From Gremmenia infestans (taxonomy: Eukaryota > Ascomycota > Leotiomycetes > Helotiales > Hamatocanthoscyphaceae), in the NCBI GenBank assembly GCA_032629725.1, contig JAFEVB010000008.1:1364001-1428000 (forward strand): a stretch of 64,000 nucleotides of DNA, written 5' to 3'. The position numbers were made by a program, and so were the translations under genes. The notes under the pieces are model-generated. The model made no database searches. It was not told the DNA's origin and saw only the letters and a list, made by a program, of their open reading frames with translations. Below, one piece after another: positions 1 through 11,554 of this stretch (position 1 is the first letter of the stretch; the number at the start of each line of letters is the position of its first letter).

Positions 1-915
1 CCTTGATATTGGCGCCGCCTCTGCCGATGAGCTGAGCTCTTGCCGATCGAGGGATTGACACCTTTTCTGAAGTCTACTTAAATGTTAGGAGTGAGAATAA
101 TAGCACGGTGTCCTCCATACCTTAGAAACATAAGAACCCAACTCCCTCAGCGCTTGTTGAATGATAGCTTCATATCTCTTAGTGCTGGCGACGGTGATCT
201 TTATGGCCCCTCCTGCTCCTGTGGTCTGTGTGAAGTTCAATCTATACTTCTTATTGATGTCTCGCAGAAGTTCGGGTAATGGTTTCTTCGTTGCGGACCG
301 AGACAGCTCCTTAGGGTCAAAGGTATATGATTTCACATAGGGTTCGTTTTTCCGGGCTTCCTCGGCTTCTTTCTTCGCATCTTCCTCCGATAGATTCTTC
401 GATGAAGGCGCTGCAGCTTTCGGTGCTCGCTGGCTTGCTACCAGAGGTGCAGGTGGAGTGCTTCTGGCAGGAATTGGAGTAGATGTACCGTTCGCTGGGG
501 TGCCATTTGTCGCGCCATTGGTAACTGGAGGACCTGTTTTGGAGACCCATGCCGAGGGAGCAGTCCGAACTGGCACTTTCGATCCTCCCAGACCTGGGAA
601 TAACTCGTCTGACTGCGTGTCCAGTACTGGTGCGGTCGCCTTGCCTGAAGGGGCATCCTTCCGCTTTCCAGCAGCTTTTTCAGACATAGGAGCTGCCCAG
701 CCGGGCGCAGCTGCGGGCTCATCGGTAGACTCGAGAATGCTGGAGGATGTTGGATGGGGGTGGGGAGTCAGCTCCTCTTCGTCAGGAACTTCTTCGATTG
801 TGGGATTATGCGGTTCGTCGTGCTTTTGCATAAGCCTTTGTGCTGCAGACAATTTCGTGCTGCCGGAATTGGAATTGGAAGACCCATTGAGGGTTGCGAC
901 ATCTGCGGAAGACAT
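1..915 (-). CDS. scp160: Scp160-type multi-KH RNA-binding protein, N-terminal part (runs off the left edge)
   Basis: Exons are complement(121..915) and complement(<1..73), joined by a 47-nt intron (74..120) with a GTATGG donor, a CTAAC branch point and a TAG acceptor. The first 265 residues are a low-complexity leader. It contains an acidic VPDEEELTPH stretch and an LDTQSDELFPGLG motif, which I associate with fungal Scp160 leaders. A degenerate KH-like segment follows (LPELLRDINKKYRLNF). Exon 2 opens into a clear KH domain with the GRGG loop (GxxG) in AQLIGRGGANIK. Scp160/vigilin proteins carry many KH domains and bind mRNA and polysomes at the ER. Most of the domains must lie beyond position 1. 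The ATG at 915 is the first in frame and starts MSSADVATLNG. The gene diverges from the ste20 kinase. Confidence 0.82.
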
Positions 916-992
916 GATGTCACGTTGAGTTGAGATGGAGTAAAAGGGGAATTTATATGCTCAAGGTCTGGAAGTAGGAGCACAAGCGGTCA

Positions 993-1051
993 CTGTGAAT
1001 TGAGCAGTCAGTCACAAATCTGAATGAAAGGAACGTCCCGGATTCATTTAC
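993..1051 (-). other. putative 5'-UTR intron of the scp160 gene
   Basis: On the minus strand, 78 nt upstream of the ATG, there is a CAG/GTAAATG donor, a CTGAC branch-like site and a CACAG acceptor, giving a 59-nt intron. This is sequence pattern only. RNA-seq would decide it. Confidence 0.4.
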
Positions 1052-3258
1052 CTGTATTCAATACCACAGTATTCGGAAGGGTCAGAGTCAATTGTGCTGG
1101 AACCAGAGGGCTGTTTTAAAGGCCACGAGTGCAAAAGGGGGGGAAAGGGTCTCAATTCCTTGAGAAGTTCATAAAGGGCAATGCACAGAGAATTTGAGGA
1201 ACGATGGGTTGGGCTATCAATAATATAAAATTATCCAAGATCAAGAGAACCGTTTGGAGATGGAGAGGGAGGAAGACAAGGAGGTGTACGTTGGCTTGAT
1301 TTGATGGTACAGCGGAGCGGCAGCTTTTGGCAATTGAAAGGGAGCTTTCCGACTCGCCTAATTTTAACTGGTGGGACACTTGACTTGACTTGTACCTAGC
1401 ATGAGTTACTTATGACATGAGAGTCGGAGACGTTTTTGTCATAAAGACTAAATTGATATAATTTATCATAGTATATACAGTACAAAGACTTCAAATAGTT
1501 TGGTTCTTTGGGGTATTAGATGTTATGAACATGAACTTCTTACTTGCCCTTCCGAGCTCCGAGCGTAACTTCACGTGATCTACAGCGATATTAAAACTTG
1601 CACCTACCGGCTTATATAGATGTATAGTTGGAGTCTAGTTTACTTTAATTTAGTTCATATCAAAAGACTCATTACATGTTGGTGGGTTGAAACTAGGTCC
1701 TGGCCATGCCCGTACTGTCCTAATAAATCTCATGAATGCTTCGAGTACTCAACCGCCTTCCAGAACAGGGTGGAAACAGTATAACAAATCATACACGTGT
1801 TGCAATAAAGATGGCATGTTACCCCAATCTTCTGGAACCGAGGATTGTCCTAAAAGCTCTCGACATCTTCGTGTGAAGACCTATTAACGGCATTTTTATT
1901 ATTCCCAAACCCAATAGAGATTCGAAGTAGATGTTGAAAAATAGGCTTGCGTCTGCAAAATAGCAATTTCCATCCATAATACCTAACTTCCAAGTCACTA
2001 GTCACAATATCATATTCCGAATGCCCCTTCTTGTACCCAAACCTCCGTCAAAGTGCGTGCAGCTAACACTACCTAGGTACCGTACCGTAGTGGATTTCAG
2101 GTGAGCCGATCTCTGAGAGCCTCTTGAAGCCGTTGGACGCCGGCCCGCAAGGGAACGCAGCATGTTTGACAACTTCACAAGCCTTGCGAGGATGGTATGC
2201 AGGAATACGATAGGACCAAGGCGCAGCGCGGCTGTAATATCCGTAGAGGTTATTCCGAGAATCGAGAGGCATACTACCATACTAATATCGGATGATTTAT
2301 CTGGAAGCTGAGCTGTACTGATGAAGAAATTACCTTGATTTATTCCAGGGATCCTTGAACATTGATATTGCCATACATATCATATCTTACAGCAGAAGGT
2401 GGAACACTCCATAAAGGTCGCTCAGCAGCATTGATGCAAGGTGAGCAGGATGCTCGTTTTGACAGAGATGACTTGGTATTTTGGAGGTAGACGGGTAGAA
2501 TGTCGTCGAACGTCTCCCGGCCCGGGCATTTCCATTCTTACAAGTTAGGTAGCAAGGATCGGATTCCTAGAAACATCATCTGGGAACAAGGACTCGGGAC
2601 TAGGAGGCTGGAGCGCGGCATTTCCAGACAGCGAAGCCAAAAGTGGTGATGGAAGATTAAAGGTCTTGCTGCACGAGATGCCCTGCAAAGAATGCAGAAG
2701 CAGGGCGTCTGTGAAGGAAGGAGAGTACCGTACGGAATACAAATGCTGTGGTTGTGGAAGGGTGTAGCGCGCGGGCCTGGCTCGAAGTACAGAAAGTTAA
2801 TTATCTTGATACTCCAGCCCGACTCGAAGGTGTTTCAACTGCGCACCGGCCTCTTGCTGTCTCGTATTTTAAAAGTGTATCTATTTCTCTTAGATTCACT
2901 GGCGCGAGAAGAAGAAAAGAAGCAAAGAAGCAAAGAAAGAAAGAAAGGTTGGTTTGAAAAAGTTTAGCCCAAGGCCAATCCAATGAAAGATAAACAACAG
3001 GTGAAAGCCTGCTTGCTGGATCTTTGCTCCACCAGCTCCATTAATTCTTGCTGAGCTGGAAAATATCTACGCGTACCTATGGCTGGTGTCTCTTTTATTT
3101 GCTTGTTTGCGAGGGCTACGAAGGAAGGAATTTCTCGTATAGATATAGTTAATTGATCCAGCGACATACTACTGTAGTTGATATTGATTGATGTTAATAC
3201 CGTGGCGATACCCAGATCGATATTGAAGCACCGGACCGGCTAGAGAGAAAGACAGGCG

Positions 3259-3273
3259 GAGAGAGAGAGAGAG
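3259..3273. repeat. GA microsatellite
   Basis: Seven to eight uninterrupted GA units lie in the ste20 leader, followed by a CCCTCCCC-rich stretch. Confidence 0.85.
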
Positions 3274-3462
3274 TAACAAATTCACTCTTCACCCTCCCCA
3301 CCCTCTCCACCCCTCCTCTGCCGCCTACTCCTGCTCCTGCCATCTCCTATTACACGAACGGCCCTGCCTGTATCCACTGCCATCTGATTGGCTCCACACC
3401 TCTCAAACCGCAGCAGGTGCTTTCCATCACATTACCTGAACAAACGAAGGAAGCCCGTCATC

Positions 3463-6150
3463 ATGGACGAAATAAAACCTCGCCGGTTGACCAAGAAGCC
3501 CCCAGGAACTGGATCAGGATCTGGTTCTGGTTCTGCATCATCCGAAAACTACGCCAACTGGTCCTCCAACAATCTCGCGAGAGCACCGTCCGCGCCCACA
3601 GCACCCTACAAACCATCGCATGGGCACAATCGATCTACAACATCGCCCAATCCCACCGCATACGCCTCGTCCAACTCTTCCCTCGAGCATCAGATATCAA
3701 ACCATCCGTCCCCAGTTCTGGCGGGGTCGTCCGACTCTGCGCGCCACACTGGCAATCGCAGTTCCGCGTCGCGTCCCCTCAGCCAAAAGACATCACAGGA
3801 GTTGATTGGCGCGCCGTTCGATGGTTTTGGCATCTTGAACCATATCACCAGCATCGATTCTTCTTCCCACCAAACCAGCTATCAGGCACCACGACGGCCT
3901 CCACCTCCGCCCCTCTCCCACAGCACTGGTCCCCTAATGAGTCCTGCTCTTCGACAATCGGCGAGCTTCTCTGCGATGAGTGAGAAGACGAGCCCCCGCG
4001 TCGGGGAGAACGTCCTTATCAGCCCAAAGAGATATTCCGATGAGACTAGGGAGCCCAAGAATGGCATGATCAGAAAGAAGTCAGGGTTCTCAAGTCTCAT
4101 GAACCAAATGGGTCTTGGATCGCGGACAGGAGTAAAGATATCCGCGCCAGAGAACCCCGTGCATGTGACGCATGTTGGTTATGATCAAGACACCGGTCAA
4201 TTTACCGTGAGTTGTATTCTTACTTGTTCTTGCCTTTTGGGATAATTTGTTGACTGGACTAGGGCCTACCGAAAGAATGGCAGCGAATGCTGAACGATAG
4301 TGGGATCACCAAGAAGGAGCAGGAGCAACACCCGCAGACTATTGTCGATATCGTAGGATTCTACAAGGAGAACACCGAGAAGGGCCCAGATGAAGTATGG
4401 GACAAGTTCGACCATGCAAATGTACCAGAGATGCGAGTGGGACCTTCTACACCTACCCCTCTATCACCAAATATGCTCAACACCCCCAACTATGGATCCA
4501 TGACAAGTCCGCCTCCGAGCCCCCGGTTTCCCGCGAACCATGAGACAAGTTTTGAGAATCCAAGGTCCCCTCCTCCTGTACCTCGCGGCACACTTCAAAA
4601 CCAGGGTCAAAGCCAAGGCGCTGGGCTAGCCCTACAACCTAAAGATGCCAACGGTCTTGTCCCCAATCGCCCAGCTCCGAGGCCGCCAGTCGCATTTCAT
4701 GGCCCTACGAGAGTTGCACCTCCGCCACCTATGATGGGCAAAGATTCTGGAATATCGATGCCTCGCCAAAGTGAAGATCTGCCAGCACTAGCTTATGTTC
4801 CACCCCAGTCAGATGCATCGCCTATGCTTCCGGAAGAACACAGGTCACGTTCCAATTCACGAGCAAACGGTACATCTCCATATGCAACCCCAAATCAAGT
4901 CAATTCTCCACAAGCTGCATATCAACACCAGATGGTAGAACAACAGCAGCAGCAAGGAGGACACCAGCAAGCGCAGCAGCCACAGCTAGGACGTGCTCCA
5001 AGCAAACGCGTACCCCAAGCTACTCCGCCAAGTATACAAGGTCAACTTCCACGTCCTGATCTCAATGGCATTCCACATCCCAGTCAACAAGCAAGAGCTG
5101 TTCCTGGCCCTCGTCCAAGGCAACGGCCTCGCCAGAGCACTGGTTTCGATATTGTGGCTCGTCTGAATCAAATCTGTACTGAAGGAGATCCTAGAGAAAT
5201 TTACAAGGATCTGACAAAGATTGGCCAAGGTGCCTCGGGAGGTGTGTTCACTGGCTACGAGAGAGGGACAAACCGTTTGGTCGCTATCAAACAGATGAAC
5301 CTGGAGCAGCAGCCGAAGAAAGACCTAATCATTAATGAGATTCTCGTTATGAAAGACAGTTCTCACCCGAATATTGTCAACTTCATTGACAGTTATTTGG
5401 TAGTTGGAGAACTGTGGGTTATTATGGAATACATGGAGGGAGGAAGCTTGACTGATGTTGTAACTTTCAACATCATGTCTGAGGGTCAAATTGCTTCTGT
5501 TTGCCGAGAGACTTTAAAAGGCTTGCAACATCTGCACTCCAAGGGTGTAATCCATCGTGATATCAAGTCGGATAATATCCTCCTTTCTTTAGATGGAAAC
5601 ATTAAGCTGAGTAAGTTGGTATCTTCATATTCTACAAAAACGTGCTGACATGGGTCGCAGCTGATTTTGGATTCTGTGCACAAATCAATGAAGCTCAAAA
5701 CAAGCGGACTACCATGGTTGGCACACCATACTGGATGGCACCAGAAGTCGTGACCCGGAAAGAGTATGGACGGAAGGTTGATATCTGGTCGCTCGGTATC
5801 ATGGCCATCGAGATGATAGAAGGCGAACCACCATACCTCACAGAGTCGCCACTCCGAGCTCTGTATCTGATTGCTACGAATGGTACACCAACAATCAAGG
5901 ACGAGCATACGCTCACTCCGGTTTTCAGGGACTTCCTGCAGTTCGCATTAAAGGTTGATCCAGAGAAGAGAGCAAGCGCCCATGATCTGTTACGAGTGAG
6001 TTTCTTCGCATTAGAGTTGACCTACATTTTACTAATTTTACAAAGCACAATTTCATGCAACAATGCACAGACTTGATCCAACTAGCACCCCTCGTCCGCT
6101 CGGCCAGAACCGCACGCGCACAAGAGAAGGCCCAGAAAGCCGCTTCATAA
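3463..6150 (+). CDS. ste20: Ste20/PAK-family p21-activated serine/threonine kinase
   Basis: The exons are 3463..4206, 4263..5610, 5661..5995 and 6046..6150, giving 843 aa. The N-terminus (MDEIKPRRLTKKPPG) is Ser/Gly/Pro-rich and contains ELIGAPFDG. A CRIB domain begins near residue 226 (ISAPENPVHVTHVG), and exon 1 ends inside it. A Pro/Gln-rich linker with a short polyQ run leads to the kinase domain, about 557-815. Visible catalytic motifs are GQGASGG, VAIKQMN, HRDIKSDN near 679, DFGFC (rebuilt across the third exon junction) and GTPYWMAPE. No PH domain precedes the CRIB, and the sequence resembles Ste20 more than Cla4. Such kinases act downstream of Cdc42/Rac in polarity and MAPK signalling. 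In-frame sequence extends upstream of 3463 without an ATG, so 3463 is the best start. Confidence 0.93.
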
Positions 6151-7723
6151 GATACCCCCTTTCAACGCCCTGTATGCAATTATACAGAGCGAACGTCTTT
6201 CCATCTCTCTCATACATAACACCTTTTAGGCGGCAAGAGTCACAAAAAAGCACTCCGATGATCACATGCCGTCTCATTTCAGCAAATAAATAAGCAAGCA
6301 TCGGCGTTCGGGCAGGCGTTTGAGGCATTGATCGGCATATCAATTATACAAGCAAGCTCTCTCAAACCCGTTTGCAAAAATGCACGCACAATACGCTGGT
6401 TGGATTTCGCGTGGGTTTTTAACGTTCATGTCCAAAATATCCCCTTCGCAGAAATGAAAATATGAATCATGGGTCAGAATTTACTCGTACGAATCGCGAG
6501 ATGAATATTAGACTGTGGAAATTTTTCCTCTTCCTTTCTTTGGTTTTTTTTCCTTGGTTTTTTTTTCGAGGAGTAGGCTTTCTTGACTAATATGTGTGAT
6601 GGATCATGGAATTAAATGAAATGACTGAATGGATAAATCAAGATGAGCGACGGCCATTCGCAGCAATATGCTTTCTGTTTTGGACATCATCTTTTGTTGT
6701 CTTGATTTTTTGGAACAATGAACGCTTTCTGGATGGACTGGTGAATGGGATGGATACCTTGTGCATACAAACATAGAAATGATGACGAGGAATGGATGGA
6801 TGGATGGATGGATGGGATCGGATGGATTTGTATGATGATTCCAAGGCGAGGGAGCCCTACGGTAGCTGAATAAATGGAGCAAGCATAAACAACCTCTACG
6901 TGTATGAAAAAAGTAGTGGAATAGCCAAGCGAGTTTAGTACCTTATTCCGACAGTTATTTCCTACACGTAGAGAACAACCTACCTACAATAACTTTTACA
7001 CTATGCTATTCGAGTGAGATATTGGACTCGCTTCGCCTCCCTTCGTCATCTCTCGGCCGACTGTCCTGTCCTGTCCTGTCCTGCCATGTCAGCCTTCCAA
7101 GGCCAAGCTTTCGACGTGACTGACGTCTCCGAGATTTCTTATACTTGTTGTTTAGAGCATGACTTGGGTATATTTCAAGGAAGTCAGTCATCATGTTCTA
7201 GACAGAAGGTTGAAAAATATGTGCAAGGACGGGTTAAGAAATGCTGGCTAGACGGTTAAGGTTCGAAATAGGAAGTGCCAACAAGATAAGGCTGATTTGG
7301 GAGACGGAAAGATGAAGAGTAGTGGAAGAACAGGGACTTGCTTTTAGAGCACCCTTGTCTTAATCACGATGGTCGCATGTAGGTGGTACAATGTTTTCAG
7401 ATTCCTGTGGTTCTTGCCCTTCTACGTACAAGATTGAAAGATTAGGTCACAGACCAGAGAACAGCAACATAAAATCCAAGTCAAAGGTGGGCAATGTAAA
7501 GCAAAAACAATCCATTGGGCACGATTCGTAAATCACCAGCCATTCTATTTAACGCCACTCTGTGTACTTTTCGTACTCTATGTGCAACCAGACCCCAAAG
7601 AGTATATAACCAGGCCAAAACCAGCCAGAGAACAAGAACTCCGCTTAGAGATACAATCCCAAGTATGCGAGAAACCAAATCTTCTGTCTGCCTTTGACCC
7701 GGCGACAGGCTCCTCAATAACGA
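6151..7723. other. convergent 3' intergenic region (ste20 / dehydrogenase)
   Basis: No gene is supported. The region holds T-rich runs near 6540-6570, a GGAT microsatellite (6792-6815) and four CTGTC units (7061-7080). These lie between the 3' ends of two convergent genes, so UTRs and polyadenylation signals are expected. Confidence 0.5.
6792..6815. repeat. ATGG/GGAT tetranucleotide microsatellite
   Basis: About six tandem ATGG units in the ste20 3' flank. Confidence 0.85.
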
Positions 7724-9005
7724 TTAGTAAAGGGTGTAGCCTCCGTCAATCGCAACGTTGGCGCCCGTCATGTAAGCGGAAGCGTCCGAGGAGAGGAAGA
7801 CGGCGAGTCCGTTGAGGTCCGTAACCGCACCGAGACGGCCTTGTGGAGTCAGGGACTTCCAGATCTTCTTCTGTCCGTCGAGTTTTGGGACGTTGTTGAG
7901 CGCAGTATCCATGTATCCTAAGACGTTATTAGTAGCTTTATAGTATCCGAAGTTTGAGTTGACATACCTGGAGAGATACAGTTGACTCTGATGTTGTATT
8001 TAGCCCATTCTGCCGCGAGAGACTTTCCAAACTGGATAACACCAGCTTTTGATGCATTGTAGCACGACTGCTCTTGTGGGTAGTTGACAATGGAGCCGGA
8101 CATGGAGGCAACCAAGACGATGGATCCGGGCTTGTTGGCAGCCATCATAGCCTTGCCAACGGATTGGGACATGAAGAATGAGCCGTTCAGGTTGATGTCA
8201 ATAAGACGGCGCCACATCTCGTGGTCGTACTTCTCAGCCGGAATGTTGGAGCTGTTATAGCGTCAGTTGATAGTTCAGAAATTAGCACGTACAGATTCAC
8301 CGTCTCCGAGGAGCAGTAGCCTGATAAATTGGGGGTAAAGATCAAATACAACAAGAAAGGCAGTGACTTACTCGGCAATACCAGCACTGTTAATCAATAT
8401 ATCAGGAGCTCCATACTTCTCAGTGATGGCAGCGACAGCCTGCTCAATAGCAACGGCATCACGGACATCAATTGGGAAGAATTCAACCGGAATCGTGGAG
8501 CCAGTAGCCTTGTGAAGTTCAGCGGCAGAGGCAACACCGAGCTCTGGGTTGGCATCGAAGATGATCATGTTCTTAGCACCTGCCTCAATGCAAGCCCGAG
8601 CCATCATGTTACCGAGACCACGAGCGGCACTGCGAATGCGAAATTAGTAAATGTTCATAGGAATCGGGCAGTTGAATTCAATTGGATTGAATTTAAAACG
8701 TACCCAGTGACAATAACCGTTTTGCCCATAATGGTCATTTTCTGAAGGCTGGGAGTCATGGCCTTGTAGACCTCCTGGCTCAAAGGAATGACAGCGTCTG
8801 GGTCGGACTTGGCCTGATCCTGATCGACGATGAATGTCGATCGTTGAGCCTCACCATGAGTGTAGGTGACAACTGGAACCTTCTTCTCGCCGACAAACTC
8901 GGCATTTCTCAGCTTCGTAGCAGCAGAGAAAGCGGCACGAGAGACCTTGGGAACTGAAGGGGTGGCAGCGACGCGAGCAACGCGGAGTGCACTGCGGGCG
9001 AACAT
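7724..9005 (-). CDS. mitochondrial short-chain dehydrogenase/reductase (polyol/arabinitol dehydrogenase-like)
   Basis: Exons are complement(8704..9005), (8372..8629), (7968..8251) and (7724..7917), giving 345 aa. The first about 30 residues (MFARSALRVARVAATPS) are Arg/Ala/Ser-rich without acids, as in a mitochondrial presequence. The Rossmann motif TGAARGLG (100-107) is assembled over the first junction. NSAG replaces the usual NNAG. The catalytic pair is YNASK (Tyr251, Lys255), and the C-terminus is VAIDGGYTLY. The family oxidises or reduces sugars and polyols with NAD(P); substrate cannot be read from sequence. The second intron (8252..8371) yields the expected IADSNIP joint but contains an extra acceptor/donor pair around a 28-nt block. 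The gene is convergent with ste20. Confidence 0.88.
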
Positions 9006-9477
9006 ATTTGCGGAAAGGGCTATGTTTGTAGAGACTGCTTGCGAGAAGTGTATGAAGGGACTGTTGGCTCGAATTTAGGGAAATGTAGAGTGTGTGGGTT
9101 TGCGAGCTGACGTGTGCAAAGGAAATGCAAAAAAGGGAAGGGTTTTCCAGATGGATATGGCAAGTGCACTATTCGAAAGGTATGTGTAGCTACCGCTTTT
9201 CTTTTGAGGCTCGATTCGGAAGAGAAGAGGACTGTCGACTATTACAGCTATTCCTTTACGGATACAGCGTCGGATTGGTATGGTATGGAATAGTATGGTA
9301 TGGTATGGGTGAATCTGGCTGTTACATGTTAGAAAGTGTCCTCCAAAGCTTCCAAGAAACATGGATGACAAACCTGCAAATACTACCGGACAAGTTTTGC
9401 GGATAATATTTTTAAGGTGGGAATTGCTGCAAGTGCGATCTATGAAGCAGAAGGAATCCCAGCTCTTGGTCTTCCTG

Positions 9478-9484
<7 letters not shown>

Positions 9485-9508
<24 letters not shown>
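9485..9508. repeat. CT dinucleotide microsatellite
   Basis: Twelve CT units; they produce a spurious Arg-Glu open frame on the other strand. Confidence 0.9.
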
Positions 9509-10525
9509 TGATAATCTCCAAAGGAAACAAGACAAGCACAAAGTCTAAAGTCTAATGAATACCGTACAAGAAATGTCTAATAAATGAACACAGCTCAAGA
9601 AGATCTGGCGAAGGGGGTTTTAGGGCAAGGCAAGAGGGCTCGAAGTTGAAGATTGATTGCAGTATACGTAGGTGGTAGGAAGAAGAGTGAAAAAGAATCA
9701 GTCAACAATTTCTTGCAGACCAGTCTAAGATAAGGAAGGGATGCAGGGACTAGTAGCCCCCGAGCTCCAGGGTAGCTTCTGCAAGTGTGGGCCTGTGTGG
9801 GCATGTGTGGCACCCGTGCTGATCATAGGGGCCACTACTGTGCAGTAATGAGAGCGCTATTTAGGAGCCGGTACCAGGATTACAGAGCGATTATAGAGTG
9901 ATGGTCCATCAAATTGTATCAATAGGGCAAGAGCATAAAAGCCCGTGGGGGGGTGTTGCACTGGTGGCTGCAGAGGCTGCAAAGGCTGCAGATGCCGCAG
10001 ATGAGACGACGTCCAAGAGGTGAGGCGGTGTGAGCCTCCATGGGATACGTCCAGACCAGGCGTGGGGCTAGGTATAGTACTGTACGGTAGGTACCTGAGT
10101 CTATTGCTAATGGTAAAGGCGAAGGAAGCTTTGCGGCCAGGATGGAGACGGATGGAGATGCAAATGGAGATGCAAATGGAAAATGGAGAATACCGAGTAG
10201 ACATTCAGCTTCTCTGTCGTACGGAGGTATAAATGGAGATGAGACAGCAATACGCCACGCCGTACTGTACCGGTGCTGACAAGGCCCGGTACAGCAAGGT
10301 ATACATACCTATAGGTAGGGTAGGGTAGGTATATGAGCGCCTCTTCGGTTACCTAGTGTCAAGCTTGTCCTTGTCTTACCGTCTCATTACTCCAGAGTAA
10401 GTCCAATTCTATGTTTATACCGCACCGCTATGCTTGCGGGACAGGCAGCCGCCGAATATGTGTGGGGATAAGAGGAATATATGGGGCCCCATTTTCAAAT
10501 CTTGTCGATGTTGAGATGAAAAGCT

Positions 10526-10564
10526 TTCCTTCCCTCCCTCCTTCCTCCCTCCTCCCTCCTCACT
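10526..10564. repeat. homopyrimidine tract (CCTCC-type)
   Basis: About 39 consecutive pyrimidines made of CCTT/CCCT/CCTCC units. Confidence 0.8.
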
Positions 10565-11554
10565 TTCGAGCACACCACACCAAACCACACCACACTCCGG
10601 ACTACGGAGGGGATAGCGGTGAGAAACATCCCAAGGACTTGCAGGGTGCGGCAGCATCGATCGTGCAGACTGTTGAGTCTAGTACGCGCAAAACATATGC
10701 AGCTACTGTACGATGTGTTGAAGCCAACACACGCAGAGAACGTTCGTTTTATCTAAACATCACTGCTTTTGCAATTAATCATTGCATGTGGCGTTGAGAC
10801 CTTTCGTTCTAAACGTCTTTTGTCCTAGAATCCTTCTCCTTCCACTCAAATAATTCTACGCTGACATTAGCCTTCGTAGTGTTAAACCTTTTTGGGTGAG
10901 ATTGATTGAACATTAAATACATCCAACCTCCCAGAGTTCCAGAGTCCCAGTGTTCATCAACTGCCAACTGGAACAAACACGAACGATCGTACCAGATTTC
11001 AATTTTTTACACGGCTTAAATGTGGAAGCCTGTTCTAGCCTTGAAGCATTTCATACCAGAGCAAAGCTGCTAGCGGTGGACTATGAAGCGCAAGGTTGCG
11101 CGTCTAAGTTCGGATCACGTATGAGATTTTACTTCGCGTCGCACCCCTCGAAGTTGTATGAAGGAGGCGCATCGGTCTTCTGCAGATTTCGAGATGTTCA
11201 TTACCAACTTCTCCTGCTTGACAGACCTGGAAGAGAGCTGAATACTGTCGTTATGGCGTAGGCTGGATCTTCAAGAAAGGCCAAGTCCGAATGCAATGGC
11301 TGTAACAACAAAGAGGCTAAAGGCAGCCAAAAGATCATCAAAAACCTGCAGTGGGATCTGGTGAATGAATGCGGCGTATTTTATTAATGGGAGACTCGAT
11401 GTCTTTGTCGTACTCCCAAATTTGCTTGTCTTTTCTTTCGTCCAATTATAGAGACATCGATTATCAAAACGAACACGCATAATCTTCAATTTTAAAAACC
11501 ATTGAGTACTACTGTATCTGCAAAGACGGTTATCTAGAGATAATATTCACCATA

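Larger units (their letters stand above)
916..3462. other. long divergent intergenic region between scp160 and ste20
   Basis: I see no convincing coding sequence on either strand. The region should hold the scp160 promoter and leader and the ste20 promoter and long 5' leader. It contains a GA microsatellite (3259-3273) followed by a pyrimidine-rich stretch just before the ste20 start, and a cluster of TACCTAGG/GTACCGTACC words near 2075-2090. Confidence 0.5.
9006..11554. other. intergenic region with simple repeats
   Basis: No supported gene. It contains a CT microsatellite (9485-9508), a TGGTATGGTATGG tract near 9280-9310, GATGCAAATGGA repeats near 10155-10180, AGGTA-rich words near 10300-10335 and a homopyrimidine block (10526-10564). 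Short open frames here lack recognisable domains. Confidence 0.45.

Noticed and set aside
458..928. 156-codon plus-strand open frame over the scp160 first exon
   Set aside because: Antisense shadow of the Ser/Pro/Ala-rich Scp160 leader.
9271..9539. Arg-Glu repeat open frame on the minus strand
   Set aside because: Produced by the CT microsatellite at 9485-9508, not a gene.
10950..11261. 103-codon open frame
   Set aside because: No ATG-context or domain support and no splice partners that extend it.
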